10,954 nt of DNA from an uncultured Eubacteriales bacterium (lineage in GTDB: Bacteria; Bacillota; Clostridia; Lachnospirales; Anaerotignaceae), in the NCBI GenBank assembly GCA_959604475.1, contig CAUHBX010000011.1:1-10954 (forward strand), given 5' to 3'. Each line of letters begins with the position of its first letter. The first letter of the stretch is position 1. Of this stretch, positions 4,907-10,671 are shown one piece after another. The notes under the pieces were generated by a model. It was not told the DNA's origin. It did not search any database and saw only the letters and a program-made list of their open reading frames with translations. A program made the translations under genes and the position numbers.

Positions 4907-5125
4907 ATGAAAAAACATGAACAAACAACACTAAGAAAATTGTTGATACTTAAGGGGGTTTCGGCAAAACAGCTTAGTGAGATTTTAGGAATCAAGTACA
5001 AAACTATGCTCAAGTATTCTTCAGGAGAAAGAAATATACCGATTGTTACAGCAAAAAAGATAGGCAAAGTACTTGACGTTGACTGGTGGACATTATTTGA
5101 TGACAAGCCAGACAAGGTGAGTTAG
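4907..5125 (+). CDS. Cro-like HTH DNA-binding protein
   Basis: 72 residues; ATG follows a strong ATAGGAGGTTAT. The HTH lies at 19-42: SAKQLSEILGIKYKTMLKYS, with helix 2, a turn at LGI and a recognition helix, then IPIVTAKKIGKVLDVDWWTLF as helix 4/5. It looks like the small regulators that sit in the Cro or antirepressor position of Firmicute phages. Its tail DDKPDKVS is nearly the same as the end of the first early protein (3892-4062), including the bases that form the next ribosome site. It is followed after 11 bases by the MerR-like gene. A regulatory role in the lytic switch or excision is inferred from fold and place. Confidence 0.75.
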   Translation: MKKHEQTTLRKLLILKGVSAKQLSEILGIKYKTMLKYSSGERNIPIVTAKKIGKVLDVDWWTLFDDKPDKVS

Positions 5126-5139
5126 GAGGGGATTAAATG
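5099..5139 (+). repeat. Copy B of a 41-base repeated gene end
   Basis: Matches 4036-4076 at 33 of 41 bases, with no gap and spanning C-terminal codons, stop, ribosome site (TTAGGAGGGG here) and next ATG. The genes upstream and downstream of the two copies are otherwise different, so this is a shared joint rather than a whole-gene duplication. Confidence 0.8.
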
Positions 5140-5418
5140 ACATCAATCAATGAGTTATCGAAAATTACAGGAATATCAAGCAACATGTTAAGGTACCTAA
5201 TAAACACCGGAAAGCTACCTATAGCCGCGATAGATACAAAAGGAAACAACTACACTAATTACTATTTATTGCCGCCGAAGGTATATGAGTATTTAGGCAT
5301 AAAAATAGACGGCTACGAGCCGCCGCCTTCAGTAGTTTTAGAGCTTGACTATGAAATGCTCGCTAAGGAAGTAGCAAAGGAAATTACTGCCGGCATGGCA
5401 ATGGCATTTAAAGAATAG
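5137..5418 (+). CDS. MerR/excisionase-like winged-HTH protein
   Basis: 93 residues; ATG follows TTAGGAGGGGATTAA. It opens TSINELSKITGISSNMLRYL, a typical MerR-family winged-HTH start (helix, turn at GIS, recognition helix), followed by INTGKLPIAAIDTKGNNYTN (wing) and YLLPPKVYEYLGI. In the XRE/Xis-like phage relatives this layout binds DNA as an architectural or regulatory factor. Residues 70-93 form a separate acidic helix EMLAKEVAKEITAGMAMAF, likely for dimerisation. It is in one operon with the preceding HTH gene. An excisionase role (the integrase partner) is possible because the integrase gene is in the same element, but regulator is equally possible. Confidence 0.7.
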   Translation: MTSINELSKITGISSNMLRYLINTGKLPIAAIDTKGNNYTNYYLLPPKVYEYLGIKIDGYEPPPSVVLELDYEMLAKEVAKEITAGMAMAFKE

Positions 5419-5430
5419 AAGGTGATACCA

Positions 5431-5604
5431 ATGCTAGAAACAATCGGCCTAATGGTACTAATCCTGTTAGGTTCCATCATCTGCATATACAGCGACCCGG
5501 CGTTGGGCGTAACGATATTCCTGTATCTGATTATTCAGTTTGCCTACGACGCGCACTGTATGAGGCAGAAGAACAGGAAGCTAAGGGAGGAGTTGAAAAA
5601 GTAA
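5431..5604 (+). CDS. Small two-helix membrane protein, unknown
   Basis: 57 residues. ATG at 5431 was chosen over an in-frame GTG at 5422 because GAAGGTGAT lies directly upstream of the ATG and contains the GTG. Residues 4-20 (TIGLMVLILLGSIICIY) and 26-42 (GVTIFLYLIIQFAYDAH) are two hydrophobic helices joined by a short SDPAL turn, and the tail (RQKNRKLREELKK) is basic and so expected inside the cell. This gives a membrane hairpin with both ends inside. No family recognised. It follows the MerR-like gene by 12 bases and overlaps the next gene by one base (TAATG). Confidence 0.6.
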   Translation: MLETIGLMVLILLGSIICIYSDPALGVTIFLYLIIQFAYDAHCMRQKNRKLREELKK

Positions 5605-5762
5605 TGAGTAAAACGCTGTATGAGATAGAAGGGCATTTGTTTGAAGTGATTGGATGGGAGTCTTACAACGGTAAGCCCATACCTGTTATAGACAATTGTT
5701 CTTTAGGGAAAATAAAAGAGCTCCCGGAGGCGGCAACCTCGCATGGGAGCAAAACAAAATAA
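5604..5762 (+). CDS. 52-residue hypothetical protein
   Basis: Its ATG (5604-5606) shares one base with the preceding stop (TAATG), which indicates translational coupling; GGGAGGAG sits about 11 bases before it. The product reads MSKTLYEIEGHLFEVIGWES, then YNGKPIPVIDNCSLGKIKEL and a polar end. The first half looks like a short beta-rich unit, and the end (EAATSHGSKTK) looks unstructured and is encoded by a GC-rich hairpin (5720-5750). No known family is recognised. Being short it is easily missed by gene callers, but overlap with the upstream gene and matching codon use support it. Confidence 0.55.
   Translation: MSKTLYEIEGHLFEVIGWESYNGKPIPVIDNCSLGKIKELPEAATSHGSKTK
5720..5750. other. Nested GC-rich hairpin in the 3' end of a gene
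   Basis: GCTCCC (5720-5725) pairs with GGGAGC (5745-5750), and inside it GAGG (5727-5730) pairs with CCTC (5737-5740) around CGGCAA. No T-run follows. It could be an RNA processing or stability element; in a coding region the function is not clear. Confidence 0.5.
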
Positions 5763-5811
5763 TCACTTACATAGTAACCGGAAGCAAGTAAAAAGTCAAG
5801 GAGTGGAATAG

Positions 5812-6012
5812 ATGGAGAAACGAAATTTTATAACGGCATTGATAGATGAACTGCAAAGTACATACATGGATATAGACGTAATGGAAGATGAGAACAGGAA
5901 GCTTCAAAACAAGATAAACGAGCTGGAAGCGCAGATAATAGAAATAGCACAGGGCAAAAGGGCTGTTGATTACGGGCCAATGACCGACAGCGCGGGAAAG
6001 GGCGTGCTGTGA
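5812..6012 (+). CDS. Small coiled-coil protein, unknown
   Basis: 66 residues; ATG follows AAGGAGTGGAATAG. Residues 8-46 (ALIDELQSTYMDIDVMEDEN, then RKLQNKINELEAQIIEIAQ) show heptad spacing of hydrophobic residues and form a likely coiled coil, so the protein is probably dimeric and soluble. The tail KGVL ends at TGA 6010-6012, and the next gene starts at once at TTG 6013. It resembles the short coiled-coil proteins of unknown function common among phage early genes. No DNA-binding motif is seen. Confidence 0.6.
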   Translation: MEKRNFITALIDELQSTYMDIDVMEDENRKLQNKINELEAQIIEIAQGKRAVDYGPMTDSAGKGVL

Positions 6013-6150
6013 TTGTACCCTTATACCTGCAATAAATACGGCGGCGAGTGCTGCGGCTGCGGTGACTGCCGTAAGGAAGATAAAGAAGATTACTACTTAA
6101 AAGAGTTCTTTGCGGAGCATGAGTATGAAGATTGGACGTGTGATAAATGA
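6013..6150 (+). CDS. Cys-rich 45-residue protein with TTG start
   Basis: Open frame of 45 codons starting TTG immediately after the preceding TGA and ending in TGA that overlaps the next ATG as ATGA (6147-6150), so it is coupled at both ends. The product opens (M)YPYTCNKYGGECCGCGDC and has Cys at 6, 13, 14, 16, 19 and 43, a dense metal-binding-like set, followed by an acidic part (KEDKEDYYLKEFFAEHEYED). A small zinc- or iron-binding protein is likely; its function is unknown. AAAGGG about 10 bases upstream is a weak ribosome site. The absence of any gap between its neighbours and the clean frame support it. TTG is the only usable start in frame. Confidence 0.55.
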   Translation: MYPYTCNKYGGECCGCGDCRKEDKEDYYLKEFFAEHEYEDWTCDK

Positions 6151-6368
6151 GACTGCCGGGAATAAATGATGAAGCTTTGGAGGTTACAAAAAGAACAGGT
6201 TATTACATACATCCCTATGAATGGGGCGAAATGATGAAAATGGCATCGAGGATATCAACAATGCTGACAGCCCCAGCAGCTACGACAATGACCTATAGGC
6301 GTGCGCTTATAATACTGGACATAGTAAGCGGCACAATTAGAAAAATGCTTGGTGAAACGGAGGGATAA
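6147..6368 (+). CDS. Hypothetical phage protein
   Basis: 73 residues. ATG overlaps the stop of the Cys-rich gene by four bases (ATGA). The sequence MRLPGINDEALEVTKRTGYY is followed by EWGEMMKMASRISTMLTAPA and a long helical end (RALIILDIVSGTIRKMLGE). It is mostly helical, with no signal peptide and no clear membrane helix. No family recognised. It lies 2 bases ahead of the next gene in an unbroken run from 5431 to 10367, so it is expected to be made with the recombination and replication proteins. Confidence 0.6.
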   Translation: MRLPGINDEALEVTKRTGYYIHPYEWGEMMKMASRISTMLTAPAATTMTYRRALIILDIVSGTIRKMLGETEG

Positions 6369-6370
6369 AC

Positions 6371-6922
6371 ATGGCTCTTGAGAGGATAACAGGCAATGCA
6401 AGCTTAAAGCGATACTTTGACAGTGAATATATAGGGGCTTATTCCATAGACCCAGGTGTGGAGCCTGTACTAACTGTAGACAGCCTGTGGTATGGAGAGG
6501 TAACTCTAGCACAGGGCAGAAAAGAACCCCATGTAATAATAAGATTTAAGGAAAAAAGCGTGCCGGGAGTAGAAGAAGTAAAACCCCTTATACTTAACGC
6601 CACCAATAGAAAAGCGCTAAAAAAGGCATATGGGGCCGATACAGCGGAAGCGCTGGAGGGCAGGCCTATACAGCTTTATATAGACCCAAAGGTACGAGAC
6701 CCGCAGGACGGGGGCTTTACAGAGGGGTTAAGGGTTAGGCCGTATATACCGAAGGATTATAAATGCAAGGGCTGCGGCGCGGTGATTACAGCCTACGGAA
6801 AAATGGGCGCTGTTGAAATGGCAGACTATACAAAGGAAAAATACGGCAATGGGCTGTGTTCTGCCTGTGCAAAGAAGGCAGCAGAGAAAACGGAGGTTGA
6901 AACGGATGGAACTGACAAGTAA
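6371..6922 (+). CDS. Conserved phage protein with zinc ribbon, recombination-module neighbour
   Basis: 183 residues; ATG follows GGAGGGATAAAC. The first 125 residues are beta-rich (VLTVDSLWYGEVTL, HVIIRFKEK) and include the stretches LILNATNRKALKKAYG and RPIQLYIDPKVRDP, ending in GLRVRPYIP. This is a pattern seen in unnamed phage proteins encoded just before PD-(D/E)XK exonucleases. Residues 132-166 form a zinc ribbon: C132-x2-C135 and C163-x2-C166. The next gene starts inside this one (17-base overlap), so the two are translated together. The position is often held by a single-strand annealing protein (RecT, Erf), but no such sequence is seen. A single-strand DNA binding or annealing role is inference from context only. 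Confidence 0.65.
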   Translation: MALERITGNASLKRYFDSEYIGAYSIDPGVEPVLTVDSLWYGEVTLAQGRKEPHVIIRFKEKSVPGVEEVKPLILNATNRKALKKAYGADTAEALEGRPIQLYIDPKVRDPQDGGFTEGLRVRPYIPKDYKCKGCGAVITAYGKMGAVEMADYTKEKYGNGLCSACAKKAAEKTEVETDGTDK

Positions 6923-7664
6923 TAATTATTTCTCACCTGAAGCCCAAATGGAATATATGGGTGTTTCACAGTTCAAGGCATTTGAGGCCTGCGAGGCTGC
7001 CGCATTGGCCGAAATAAAGGGCGAGTGGACAAGGCCAAAAACAACAGCACTGCTTGTAGGCTCATATGTTGACGCATACTTTGAGGGTTCGCTGGACTTG
7101 TTTAAGGCTAAAAATCCGGAGATATTCACTAAGGCCGGGACGATTAAAGCCGAGTACAAAAAGGCTGAGGAAATCATAAAAAGGATTGAGGCCGACCCGG
7201 GGTTTATGGAAATGCTTGACGGGGAGAAACAGGTAATACTCACAGGCGAGATAGAGGGCGTACCTGTGAAAATAAAAATAGACGTACTGCACCCTGATAA
7301 AATAGTGGACCTTAAAATAATGAAGGATTTTGCCCCTGTATGGAAAGACGGGGAACGCCAGCCGTGGTTCTCCGCATGGGGCTACGACCTGCAGGGCGCA
7401 GTGTATCAGGCCATAGAGGGAAACAATAAGCCATTTATATTGGCGGCGGCTACAAAAGAGCCATATACAGATATACAGGGTATACAGATACCGCAGGAGT
7501 TTTTAAATGAGCGCCTTAATTACTTCAAGGGCATGGTGCAGCACTATGACGGCATTAAGAAAGGCTTAGTTAAGCCAATAAGGTGCGGGCACTGCGATTA
7601 CTGCAAGGCAACTAAAAAATTTGAGGTAATAGACGCCAGAGATTACATATATGAAATGGAGTGA
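6906..7664 (+). CDS. PD-(D/E)XK nuclease, DUF3799-like phage exonuclease
   Basis: 252 residues. ATG at 6906 was chosen because GGAGGTTG is 6 bases upstream; it lies inside the previous gene. The opening (LTSNNYFSPEA, YMGVSQFKAFEACEA) and LLVGSYVDAYFEG are typical of this phage RecB-like family. Active-site residues visible: D126 in IKIDVLHP, then D135-L-K137 (the D/E-x-K), and Q163-GAV-Y167, the QxxxY-type motif. C29 together with C227, C230 and C233 (RCGHCDYC) matches the spacing idea of iron-sulphur RecB-type nucleases (AddB, Cas4). As a family these degrade one strand from DNA ends to give substrates for annealing and recombination. The following SSB gene begins 5 bases after its stop. Confidence 0.85.
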   Translation: MELTSNNYFSPEAQMEYMGVSQFKAFEACEAAALAEIKGEWTRPKTTALLVGSYVDAYFEGSLDLFKAKNPEIFTKAGTIKAEYKKAEEIIKRIEADPGFMEMLDGEKQVILTGEIEGVPVKIKIDVLHPDKIVDLKIMKDFAPVWKDGERQPWFSAWGYDLQGAVYQAIEGNNKPFILAAATKEPYTDIQGIQIPQEFLNERLNYFKGMVQHYDGIKKGLVKPIRCGHCDYCKATKKFEVIDARDYIYEME

Positions 7665-7669
7665 CTGCA

Positions 7670-8068
7670 TTGAACAGCATAAATATACATGGAAGGCTGA
7701 CAAGGGACCCGGAGAGCAAATTTTATGACGGAGGGTCGGTCTGCAAAATATCAGTAGCAGTAGAAAGGTCCTATAGGGGCAAGGACGGCAAAACAGAAAC
7801 CGACTTTTTTAACTGTACGTGCTTTGGAAAACGAGCTGAAACTATAGATAAGTATTTTAAAAAGGGCGATGGAATCAGCATACAGGGCGAAATGCAGAAT
7901 AGGCGCTATGAGGATGATAACGGCAATAAGCGTGACGGCTGGCAGATATTAATAGAAAAGTTTGACTTTGAGAAAACCAAAAAGGAGAACGCACAGCCGA
8001 CAAGCGAAGTTCCTGAAGGCTTTGCTCCTGTAGACGATAGTACCGAAGATGAAGCCCTCCCCTTTTAA
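7670..8068 (+). CDS. ssb: Single-stranded DNA-binding protein
   Basis: 132 residues. One OB fold: NSINIHGRLTRDPE at the start, then FYDGGSVCKISVAVERSYRG, TDFFNCTCFGKRAETIDKYF, KKGDGISIQGEMQNRRYEDD. The tail (about 105-132) is flexible and acidic and ends DEALPF, the usual contact tip for partner proteins. The TTG at 7670 is chosen: GGAGTG lies 6 bases before it and MNSINIHGRL is the normal family start, while GTG at 7661 has no ribosome site. Binds single-stranded DNA during phage replication and recombination. Encoded directly after the nuclease and before the ERCC4 gene, so it belongs to one replication operon. Confidence 0.95.
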   Translation: MNSINIHGRLTRDPESKFYDGGSVCKISVAVERSYRGKDGKTETDFFNCTCFGKRAETIDKYFKKGDGISIQGEMQNRRYEDDNGNKRDGWQILIEKFDFEKTKKENAQPTSEVPEGFAPVDDSTEDEALPF

Positions 8069-8080
8069 GGCGGTGAATGC

Positions 8081-8557
8081 ATGATACTTATAGATACAAG
8101 GGATAAGCTGGATAAGATACAGCATATCACTAAATACTTTGACAGGAACAAAATAGCCTACGACAGGACAAAGCTGTATATAGGCGACTATCAGAGGGCG
8201 GATAATCCGCTACTTATAGTTGACAGGAAGCAGAACCTCCTTGAGGTAGCCAATAACGCAATAGAGCGGGGCGGACGGTTTAAAAGGGAACTGGACAGGC
8301 TTGAAGCAATAGGCGGAAAAATGTATATCCTCATAGAGGAAAAGCTTAATGGAATAGAAGATGTAGCCGACTGGACACCTCCGCGCAAAAAGGATGGGAC
8401 TCCGTATATAAAAATGAGCGGGGCAACCCTTTACAAATATATGATGTCGTGGCAGTACAAGCATAACATCGAGTTTGCGTTCTGCCACAAAAACGGTACG
8501 GCTAAAAAGATACTGGAGCTGCTGGAGGTAACAGGACATGGAGCAAATAGAAATTAA
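8081..8557 (+). CDS. ERCC4-type nuclease
   Basis: 158 residues; ATG follows AAGGCGGTGAATGC. Opens MILIDTRDKLDKIQHI with D5, has G35-D36-Y37 and the core L-I-V-D48-R49-K50, which is the ERK motif of XPF/MUS81-type nucleases in its D-R-K form, then the helix NLLEVANNAIERGGRFKREL. The C-terminal half has LYKYMMSWQYKHNIEFAF typical of phage members. Family members cut branched or flapped DNA with metal ions. In phages they are found in replication/recombination modules and may resolve joints or trim forks, which is inferred here. It has no helix-hairpin-helix tail, so it is a minimal nuclease. Its last 20 bases overlap the helicase gene. Confidence 0.85.
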   Translation: MILIDTRDKLDKIQHITKYFDRNKIAYDRTKLYIGDYQRADNPLLIVDRKQNLLEVANNAIERGGRFKRELDRLEAIGGKMYILIEEKLNGIEDVADWTPPRKKDGTPYIKMSGATLYKYMMSWQYKHNIEFAFCHKNGTAKKILELLEVTGHGANRN

Positions 8558-10367
8558 GCATTATACATATGAGGAATACATGTTTTCTGAAGAGCCTTAC
8601 GAATTGCTTTTGTCCCTGTCAGAGTTTCAAAGAAATGCCTGCTTAAACATAATGTCCGATAACGCAAAAAAAGACTGCGGGATAACAAATTTCAAGACGC
8701 TGTTCAGAAACTACTGTAAGGAAAAGCAGCATAAAGGAACCGACTTATCAACTAATAACAATGTCACTAACTTTGACGAACAGCCACTGGAACTTAACTG
8801 TGGTTCATACAAGGCTGATGACTATGGAATAATGACATTTACGGATAATGGACCAATATCAGTCTGCGTTCACCCGATAATGCCTGTAAGGCGGCTGACA
8901 AACATTGATACGCTTACTGAAAAGATAGAGATAGCCTTCCGCAAAGGCCGGAAATGGAAGACGATTGTAGCTGATAAAAAGACTATAGCAAGCAAAACAG
9001 CCATTATAGCCCTTTCTGACCTTGGAATAGCTGTTACAAGCGAAAATGGCGGCGCAATGGTCAAATACCTGCATGATATAGAAAATTATAACTATGACAA
9101 AATACCTGAAAGCAACAGTGTAGGAAGACTTGGCTGGATAGAGGGAGAAGGTTTTGCCCCGTATGTAGACAACCTTGTGTTTGACGGAGAAGGGAGTTTT
9201 AAAACCTTCTTTGAAAGTGTAAAGGAAAAGGGAAGTTATAAAAAGTGGATTGGACTGTGCAATGAAATAAGGAATTCAAGCCTGTATGGGCGCATTGTCT
9301 TGGCTGCCAGCTTTGCCTCAGCGCTTGTAAAACCGCTTAACTGCCTTCCGTTCTTCACCCATTTATGGGGAGGCACAGAGGTCGGAAAGACAGTAGGGCT
9401 TATGCTGGCCGCATCGGTTTGGGCAAATCCTGAGCCGGGCAGGTTCATGCACACATTCAACAGTACAGCCGTTGGGCGTGAAAAATCAGCCGCTTTTGTC
9501 AACTCCATGCCGCTTATAATGGACGAGCTGCAGATAGTCAGCGATAAAAAGCAGTTTGACAGGGATATATACATGCTGTCTGAGGGCGCAGGAAAGACAA
9601 GGGGAAATAAAACCGGAGGCGTGGACAAGACACCCACATGGGCGAACTGCATAATAACAAGCGGTGAAATGCCCATAACAACATCTTCATCAGGCGGTGG
9701 CGCTGTAAACAGGATAATTGAGATTGAATGTAAGGAAAAGCTGTTTGCCGACCCAAGGAAAGTAGCGGATACAGTAAGGGGCAACTATGGCTTTGCAGGT
9801 AAAGCCTTTGTAGGGTGGCTTCAGGAGGAAGGCAATATAGACAAGGCGCGTAACTTATTTAACAGCTATAGGGAAGCCTTTGAAAAAACTGATGTAACGG
9901 AGAAGCAGACAATGGCCATAGGGCTTGTGCTGACCGCAGACAGTATTGTAACGGATATTTTATTTAAGGACGGGAAAACGCTTAAAATAGACGAGGTAGT
10001 TGAGTTTCTGAAGACAAGGCAGGAGGTAAGCGCCAATGAAAGGGCGCTGGAATACATATATGACTATATTTCTATTAACAGCCTCCGTTTTGAGCAGGAC
10101 ATAGACGATAACAAGGGCGAAGTGTGGGGCGTAATCAATGAGCATTATATATGCATCAACAGGGCTATTTTTAACAGGATATGCGATGAAGGGGGCTTTA
10201 ACTCCCAGTCTGTACTATCATGGCTTAAGCAAAACGGTAAAATTGAGTTTAGCAAGGGCTTTACAAAAACCAAGAAGATAAGGGGCGAACCGGTCAACTG
10301 CGTCTGGCTTATAAAGGGCAAGGCCGAGGAAGAGATAGGCGAGCTTGACAAAGACTGCCCGTTTTAA
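8538..10367 (+). CDS. DUF927-like P-loop helicase, phage replication
   Basis: 609 residues; ATG follows GGAGGTAACAGG and overlaps the ERCC4 gene by 20 bases. N-terminal 80 residues are variable. From about 85 the beta-rich region leads to ESNSVGRLGWIEGEGFAPYV and the P-loop core: HLWGGTEVGKTVGL with Walker A G278-G-T-E-V-G-K284-T285, Walker B LIMDE at 326-330, a serine/glycine-rich loop near 382-388 and Arg 392 in NRIIEIE as a possible arginine finger. This matches the DUF927 family, found in place of the replicative helicase or initiator in many Firmicute phages and elements. The C-terminal 150 residues include a winged-helix-like part (SVLSWLKQNG) and end in DKDCPF, which resembles the SSB tip. 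An origin-like iteron block and the primase gene follow directly, which supports replication initiation or unwinding as its job. Confidence 0.85.
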   Translation: MEQIEIKHYTYEEYMFSEEPYELLLSLSEFQRNACLNIMSDNAKKDCGITNFKTLFRNYCKEKQHKGTDLSTNNNVTNFDEQPLELNCGSYKADDYGIMTFTDNGPISVCVHPIMPVRRLTNIDTLTEKIEIAFRKGRKWKTIVADKKTIASKTAIIALSDLGIAVTSENGGAMVKYLHDIENYNYDKIPESNSVGRLGWIEGEGFAPYVDNLVFDGEGSFKTFFESVKEKGSYKKWIGLCNEIRNSSLYGRIVLAASFASALVKPLNCLPFFTHLWGGTEVGKTVGLMLAASVWANPEPGRFMHTFNSTAVGREKSAAFVNSMPLIMDELQIVSDKKQFDRDIYMLSEGAGKTRGNKTGGVDKTPTWANCIITSGEMPITTSSSGGGAVNRIIEIECKEKLFADPRKVADTVRGNYGFAGKAFVGWLQEEGNIDKARNLFNSYREAFEKTDVTEKQTMAIGLVLTADSIVTDILFKDGKTLKIDEVVEFLKTRQEVSANERALEYIYDYISINSLRFEQDIDDNKGEVWGVINEHYICINRAIFNRICDEGGFNSQSVLSWLKQNGKIEFSKGFTKTKKIRGEPVNCVWLIKGKAEEEIGELDKDCPF

Positions 10368-10410
10368 GGTGTAACCTCAGTTGTAAGTTCACACTAAAGT
10401 CACACCTAAG

Positions 10411-10438
10411 AAAGCCAGTAAAATCAAGGGTTACAGGG
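10411..10438 (+). repeat. 28-base direct repeat, copy 1
   Basis: Begins AAAGCCAGTAAAATC and ends CAGGG. Copy 2 (10593-10620) differs only at base 23 (A here, G there). GTGTGA iterons follow each copy, 5 bases after copy 1 and directly after copy 2. In between lies the AT-rich core. Confidence 0.9.
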
Positions 10439-10592
10439 CACAGGTGTGAAAGTGTGACGGTGTGAGCGAAAAATACACACCTTATAAGGGATATATATAG
10501 AGCGTATGTTGTAAGACAAGGAAGGGCGTGTATATATACTTTCTATAGAGAGAAAAAGCAAAAATAAGTCACACCTTCACACCACAGGCGAA

Positions 10593-10620
10593 AAAGCCAG
10601 TAAAATCAAGGGTTGCAGGG
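10593..10620 (+). repeat. 28-base direct repeat, copy 2
   Basis: 27 of 28 bases identical to copy 1 at 10411-10438, 182 bases downstream, same orientation. Followed immediately by GTGTGA and three TCACAC units. Confidence 0.9.
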
Positions 10621-10671
10621 GTGTGAACCTCATTCACACCAAGTCACACCGTTCACACCTTGGAGGTGGTA

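Larger units (their letters stand above)
10368..10661. other. Iteron-rich non-coding block, candidate replication origin
   Basis: This 294-base stretch has no ORF. TCACAC or its complement GTGTGA occurs 11 times: GTGTGA at 10444, 10452 and 10460 (8-base steps) and 10621; TCACAC at 10389, 10400, 10569, 10577 (8 apart), 10634, 10644 and 10653. A 28-base direct repeat flanks the inner part. Between them lies AT-rich DNA with ATATATAT and the palindrome GTATATATAC (about 10490-10555). Place between helicase and primase genes, tandem and inverted short repeats, and an AT-rich core fit an origin with an initiator-binding array. No function is shown by sequence alone. Confidence 0.7.

Noticed and set aside
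6813..6905. Earlier start for the exonuclease
   Set aside because: It would add 31 basic residues that overlap the previous gene, without a ribosome site; ATG 6906 has one.
6926..7243. Leftward open frame opposite the exonuclease gene
   Set aside because: Shadow of the PD-(D/E)XK gene, whose catalytic residues and start are clear.
7661..7669. GTG start for SSB
   Set aside because: No ribosome site upstream; TTG 7670 has GGAGTG at ideal distance and gives the usual SSB beginning.
9236..9784. Long leftward open frame (182 codons) inside the helicase gene
   Set aside because: It lies wholly within the coding frame that carries the Walker A and B motifs, has no ribosome site, and its translation is low-complexity without recognisable features.
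10368..10661. CRISPR array made of the repeated TCACAC units
   Set aside because: The units are only 6 bases, occur in both directions and have no regular spacers; the two 28-base repeats are only a pair 182 bases apart.
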